From positions 1,051,081 to 1,115,080 of the forward strand of contig CAVPVD010000001.1 in the NCBI GenBank assembly GCA_963709155.1: 64,000 nt of DNA. Reading direction: 5' to 3'. The stretch comes from Bog-159 sp963709155. Its GTDB lineage: Bacteria; Acidobacteriota; Terriglobia; Bryobacterales; Bryobacteraceae. Below the pieces are notes generated by a model. That model did not search any database and was not told the DNA's origin. It saw only the letters and a program-made list of their open reading frames with translations. Made by a program: the position numbers and the translations under genes. This document shows, piece after piece, positions 60,901-64,000 of the stretch. Numbering within the stretch: position 1 is the stretch's first letter; every line of letters starts with the position of its first letter.

Positions 60901-62119
60901 CTGCGAGAAAGCCCGAGCCGTTGACAGTCAGGGTGAATGCGGGTCCGCCGGCTGTCGCCGAAATAGGACTCAAGGTACCGATCGGGGGCCTGGACGGCGG
61001 ATTGATGGTGAAGGCCGCCGCGTTGGAGGTCAAGCCGCCGGGGTTGACCACCGTCACGCCGGCGCTGCCTGCCGCGGCAATCATGCTGGCAGAGACCGCG
61101 GCTGTCAATTGGTTTGAATTGACATAGGTAGTCACTAAGGGAGATCCATTCCACTGGACCGTGGCGCCGGGGAGAAAGCCCGAGCCGTTGAGGGTCAGGG
61201 TGAAGGCCGGCCCGCCGGCGACGGCCGATAGAGGTGAAAGCCCGGCGATGGCGGGTGCCCCCACGATCCCGATGGACAGGGCTTGCGCGACGGAAACGCT
61301 GCCCGCGCTGTCCTTGACGGTGACGCTGAAGGGGAAAGTACCGGCGGCGACTGGCGTCCCAGAGATCGCGCCGCTGGGAACATTGAGCGTCAGGCCGGCG
61401 GGCAGCGCGCCGGACACGACTGTCCAGCCGACGTATGGGGGCGTGCCGCCGCTGGCGGCCAGGGTCTGAGAATAAGCGACATTGACGGTGCCGCCCGGCA
61501 GCGAGGACGTGGTAATTACCGGCGGGGACGGTTGCGCCGTGGCATCGATGGCGAACTGCAGCGTGTCGAAACTGCTGGCGCTCCACCCGCCCGATGCGGA
61601 AGGGGATGCCGTACCCGCGGCCGGAACGGTGGACGAACCGCCTAGAATCCAGCCAATGTAAGTAAAGGCATCGGCAGGGGTCAACACCAGCCAGTATGGC
61701 GTGCCGGCCCCTAATGAGATGGGCTGACTGAATGTCGCCGTGACAATCCCGCCAGGGTAGGGAGGGGCCGTCAAGCCTGCGACAGCGGCGCCCACAAGCG
61801 AACCCGGGAGGCCGCCGGCGTCTGAGAATATCGCAACATTAAACGAGCCGTCAGATCCCGGCTGTTCACCCGAGATGACGACGATCCTGGCGTCCACTGC
61901 CTGGCGCGCAGTGGCCGACGTAAACTGGGCGGCATACGACGAACCCGGTGGAGAGATGCTGGACCCGGCGACAGTCGCACTCTCACAGGACGAGCTACAG
62001 GGGCCGGTGATGCTATTGAAGATGGGCTGAGCCGCGCACACTCCGGCAAAGAGCAGTGCCATTGACAGAGCCGGCCAGACCTTCCGGGACGAGCGCCTAT
62101 CCGTAGCTGTGAGCTTCAT
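57947..62119 (-). CDS. Large multi-domain Ig-like surface protein (IPT/TIG, BACON and TIGR03437-like)
   Basis: This 1390-residue protein has a signal peptide (KVWPALSMALLFAGVCAAQ). An N-terminal domain with SFNVAIFSDAGGLPGSLVGA is followed by an Ig-like DPxxG domain (TTSSLPGGTVNVAYSQTLAASGGTPPYVGWTVVSGALPAGLTL). Three IPT/TIG-type repeats of about 90 residues each follow (GLSPLSAVAGGPAFTLTLNGSGFLPGATVQWNGSPLVTTY and relatives), then three BACON-like domains (e.g. LVVSPQYLTVSAAATGSSIQRQVQVFNTGGGTLNYTV). It ends in the Solibacter-type C-terminal domain (YISIYGVMLADG, YCNGLGPVTNQPQDG). GGAGGAA lies upstream of the ATG at 62119. Adhesion or surface binding is likely. Confidence 0.88.
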   Translation of the reverse strand: MKLTATDRRSSRKVWPALSMALLFAGVCAAQPIFNSITGPCSSSCESATVAGSSISPPGSSYAAQFTSATARQAVDARIVVISGEQPGSDGSFNVAIFSDAGGLPGSLVGAAVAGLTAPPYPGGIVTATFSQPISLGAGTPYWLVLTPADAFTYIGWILGGSSTVPAAGTASPSASGGWSASSFDTLQFAIDATAQPSPPVITTSSLPGGTVNVAYSQTLAASGGTPPYVGWTVVSGALPAGLTLNVPSGAISGTPVAAGTFPFSVTVKDSAGSVSVAQALSIGIVGAPAIAGLSPLSAVAGGPAFTLTLNGSGFLPGATVQWNGSPLVTTYVNSNQLTAAVSASMIAAAGSAGVTVVNPGGLTSNAAAFTINPPSRPPIGTLSPISATAGGPAFTLTVNGSGFLAGAKVQWNNSPLVTTYLNASQLTAAVPAGLIAAAGSASVQVVNPGGQASNTVTFQINPPPAPSISALIPTTATAGGPDFTLIVNGANFLSGAVVHWNASPVATSYVNQNQLTALVPAGLIAVPGSASVTVFNTGGSASNAATFTIVPNTARLFVSPQNLTFTYQQGGSLPTPQTVSVFSSGAPLKYSVTTSANWLKAAAGTGQTPDNVTVSLPNLSNLPTCPGPASCTNTATLTVAPQGSPSAAALVNVTLTVTPAQPQLVVSPQYLTVSAAATGSSIQRQVQVFNTGGGTLNYTVTAAVLPWLTVSCGASGSVTFTNPASICITLNPSAVQAGLYHTLVTVNAGSGIQATVNVTLQVVQAEPLILLSPGAMEFNAVSGGQTPSAQTLTVFNIGTGTMDWSAQASGNWLQLSTNGCGSISQPVTGSATSGGPAGSLEVCVDPAQAVPGANYGQITVQAVNGAAGNSESIAVLLNVLPTGSPLPEVAAPTGLILEAAGGSSAPAGSVTLSNPNASAINFTTAAATVTGDGAAWLSVSPPSGSLVSQGTAQLQVKGTAGALGAGIYHGQVRVGFGDGSSQVINVILVVTAASGTASQGASAREQKVHPLASPPNCPGGEVLPPQFVNLSQQGFTVQAGTVQQLLVQVKDSCGNLITDSDVGATLSVVIYNSATQATLETPNLVYSTTEALWQYGWTPTSTASNNEVGPVGMYAVAGVGVGDNSIGNRSDIWTGTVTAAATGSAAQPVTVINAASPNIDNISQYNQVAAGSYISIYGVMLADGTANPYPFPTQAQGTEVLLGGIPLLLDYVSPTQINALVPTTSQLPRNAPLPLKIQRDGTVSVQDLQVSVAAVQPAIYALDGKQAAALIANTVYIVAPVGSPWGGSRPAQAGVDYIEIYCNGLGPVTNQPQDGQQAGSDPLSWTVTMPTMTIGGVPATPIFWGLSPGSVALYQIDVQVPAGSQTGDAVPIVIQMGAVSSNTAYIAVQ

Positions 62120-62230
62120 GGAAGTGATTCCTCCGGCCTTCGATGGCACCTTGCGGGCGGCGTGGAAAGGGATGCGGAGTAGCCTTTAGTTCGGAGGCCG
62201 CTCCGCATCACGGCTGTGCGAGCGGTCAGA

Positions 62231-63388
62231 TTATGGCGTGCCGGTGTTGACGGTCACGAAACTGGAACAGGTGATCCCGCCTCCTGGGGTGGTGATCGTC
62301 GAGAGGATCCCGACGTCACCGGTCACGCCGACACCCGATTTGGTTTGAGTTACTTTGGTGGCTGGCTCGGTGACCGGCAGCGATTGGGAGAAGACGGATT
62401 CGATCTTGTTCTTAATCTCCAGGAAGCCGTTCCAGGTGGCAGCGACAGGAGTGCCCACGCTGAAGTCCATGGTCAGGATCCCGGTAGAGGCATCGTAGGA
62501 GGGCGAATCCGTAAGCAGGCAAGAGGGCTTTGCCGGAGGACAGTTGCCCACTATACACGTGTCTTCCAGGTTATAGCTAACAGTCGTATCGTTGCCACCC
62601 GATCCGTCAGATCAACACAACATAGGTGCCCGCTAAGCGACGGGGTTGCATTGGCTTGGACCTGGAAGGAGCTTGAGCCGCCGCAGCAACAGTCATTGCA
62701 GGTACACTGGCAAGACCCACCAGACAGGGCACTGGTGCCGTTAGGCTGATACGCATTGAAGCAAACTTCCGAAGTTGGATTTGGGGCGAGGCTGGCGGCG
62801 ATCTCGTATGTGCCGGTCGTGCCGCCATTGAAAGTGAATGTGTTCTGGGAGGTTGGCGCACTTACGTCGCCCGTTACGTTCTTGGCCAGAGTTAGCGCGA
62901 CGGCGTCGGGCGGCGTGGGGCTCAGACGCTCCAGCGAGAGCCCGTAGGCTTGAACGCCGTCGTTCGTCTCGCTTATTTTGATCGTGTAGATCCGGCGGTA
63001 GTCAGCGTTTGATTCGTGCTGACCGAGGCGGAGCCGCGCAACAACACGCCATTGCATGTGCAGGCATTAAAGATCTGGTTTGCCGGAACACCCGGGGAGT
63101 AAAGAGTCAGACAACCGAGTCGTGGGGGACGGCCCCAGGCCCGCCAGCCATTTCCCAGACATCCCCGGCGGCCGCATTGAACGTGAAGGTGTCCGCGTCT
63201 CCCGTAGTAGAGAGGGAGCAATTGGTTCCATAGTAGGTCTCGCCGGAGGTGATGGCTACCCCTTGGGCCGGCTCCACGGGGCAGTCTTTGACTACCGGAC
63301 CGGTTCCCGCCCGCGCGGCGCCGGGTACCATTAGTACCATGAAGAGAGGCGCGGCAATCAGCAAGCTATTCATCGTCAAGTTTCGCAT
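62231..63388 (-). pseudogene. Secreted Cys-rich protein gene with at least three frameshifts
   Basis: The start MRNLTMNSLLIAAPLFMVLMVPGAARA is a signal peptide; the first frame contains YYGTNCSLSTTGDADTFTFNAAAGDVWEMAGG and stops. The other frames add RLGCLTLYSPGVPANQIFNACTC..., RIYTIKISETNDGVQAYGLSLERLSPTPPDAVALTLAK..., and SGGSCQCTCNDCCCGGSSSF, then MGNCPPAKPSCLLTDSPSYDASTGILTMDFSVGTPVAATWNG, to the end at 62231. Each segment looks coding in its own frame. The original protein probably had a pre-peptidase-like N-terminal domain and a Cys cluster (CQCTCNDCCC). It lies directly upstream of the Ig-like protein gene on the same strand. Confidence 0.7.
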
Positions 63389-63507
63389 TGTCGTTCGTTA
63401 CTCCTATATGACGGGCACAGCCCGATATCTTACTACAAAAGGCCACTGACTTTTCGGTTTCATTTACTATACATCGAAAAGATTCCAATTTAATTCTTTT
63501 TTCTCGC

Positions 63508-63951
63508 TCATTCCGCCAGGGCTCTCTCGAACGCCACTTTATTCACAGGCCGGCTGGCGTAGTTGCCGTTTGCCACCGTGTACAGGGTGATTGAAATCTC
63601 GGAATAGCCCGTTTTGGATTCCTCGACTCTGAACCGGTCACCCTTCCTGTAGCTGTAGTTCTTCTCCTGGTCGCCGTACCGCACCACGATGTAATAGCGT
63701 CCCGGCGCGACGGCGGACTCGGTACGGCTCTCACCCTTGGGAACCGGGACGGCGCGCTTCGACGGTCCGATCAGCTTGACGAGAGCCGTCTGGCCCGCGT
63801 CGTTTCGAAAAGCCACCGTGCTGTGAAAAGGCGGACGCGGCGCCCGCGCGCAGCCGGGCAAAACAATCGCAGCGAGCAAAAAACCAAACGCTAACCAGCG
63901 CGGCCCCGCGACAGCAGGTCTTGCGGCCCGGCACATTGAAAGCTCCCTCAT
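63508..63951 (-). CDS. Putative lipoprotein
   Basis: This 147-residue protein has a signal sequence with lipobox IVLPGCA, so Cys about 34 is probably lipidated. The mature domain (STVAFRNDAGQTALVKLIGPSKRAVPVPKGESRTESAVAPGRYYIVVRYGDQEKNYSYRKGDRFRVEE) is a small beta domain of unknown type. GGAGGA lies before two adjacent ATG codons; the second, at 63951, has the better spacing (7 bases). It is preceded by the same GTCTAA element as the anti-sigma-like gene. The AT-rich span 63400-63507 downstream holds no gene. Confidence 0.78.
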   Translation of the reverse strand: MRELSMCRAARPAVAGPRWLAFGFLLAAIVLPGCARAPRPPFHSTVAFRNDAGQTALVKLIGPSKRAVPVPKGESRTESAVAPGRYYIVVRYGDQEKNYSYRKGDRFRVEESKTGYSEISITLYTVANGNYASRPVNKVAFERALAE

Positions 63952-63970
63952 CATCTGTCCTCCGTAGCGC

Positions 63971-63992
63971 AAGTTAGACGGAAGAATTCGCG
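63971..63992 (-). promoter_or_regulatory. Second copy of the GTCTAA promoter element
   Basis: Identical over 22 bases to 56109-56130 (AAGTTAGACGGAAGAATTCG plus CG). On the minus strand, GTCTAA is followed by a short leader containing the GGAGGA of the lipoprotein gene, which fits a transcription start just downstream. The upstream -35 region is cut by the window end, but CGAAA is visible at the right distance. Confidence 0.45.
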
Positions 63993-64000
63993 CAATTTCG

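Overview
The window looks like a chromosomal segment from an Acidobacteriota member of the Bryobacterales (Candidatus Solibacter-like) group. The evidence is taxon-typical families: two ADOP-type MacB/FtsX permeases, one beside an acidobacterial-style PadR regulator; two secreted proteins with the Solibacter-type C-terminal domain (TIGR03437-like); GC-rich coding sequence; and large families of dispersed intergenic repeats. One tRNA (Leu, anticodon UAG) is present. There is no rRNA and no CRISPR array. All family names come from reading the translated sequence and recognising motifs; no database search was run.

Layout. 0-5 kb: a decaying minus-strand operon (marR, a gutted isochorismatase-like hydrolase, a small membrane protein, a broken MFS exporter), divergent from a FAD monooxygenase. 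4.9-7.9 kb: PadR with a textbook promoter/operator palindrome and a frameshifted ADOP permease. 8.1-8.7 kb: a higBA module with broken toxin and intact antitoxin. 9.3-14.6 kb (minus): a compact operon of an MBOAT O-acyltransferase, two SGNH hydrolase-like proteins, an acyl carrier protein and a KAS III-like protein whose catalytic Cys is Ser. It resembles the Dlt logic and is my best candidate for an undescribed extracytoplasmic acylation system. 15-30 kb: housekeeping and envelope genes (DedA, PpiD-like chaperone, second ADOP permease, orphan hypF, lysC-cmk-lipoprotein, a zincin, an HpaI-type aldolase coupled to a secreted glycosidase-like protein, a PEGA protein with a clear terminator). 31-33.5 kb: an IF2N-Fic gene broken by frameshifts and by a 674-bp insertion flanked by a 6-bp duplication. 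33.5-40.4 kb: patatin, kynureninase and an SDR, an exported phosphatase, an ABC exporter and a secreted Solibacter-type protein.

40.4-43.4 kb is a degraded zone: amber-interrupted PQQ-like and MEDS-like genes, and a pair of about 230-bp inverted repeats around a DHFR-like gene. 43.4-50.1 kb holds signalling genes (HDOD, NarL-type regulator, receiver, Ser/Thr kinase with TPRs) and a parvulin. 50.4-53.8 kb is a three-gene coupled cluster (4,6-dehydratase-like, NeuC/LegG-like, DegT/LegC-like) suggesting an amino sugar or nonulosonate precursor. 54-64 kb: a decayed DUF433/PIN-like pair, a MITE-like element, a sigma-like/anti-sigma-like pair, a beta-barrel, a 1390-residue Ig-like surface protein, a broken Cys-rich secreted protein and a lipoprotein.

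About a dozen genes are visibly broken. Single-base frameshifts could be assembly errors, but several lesions are deletions or insertions that homopolymer errors cannot explain.
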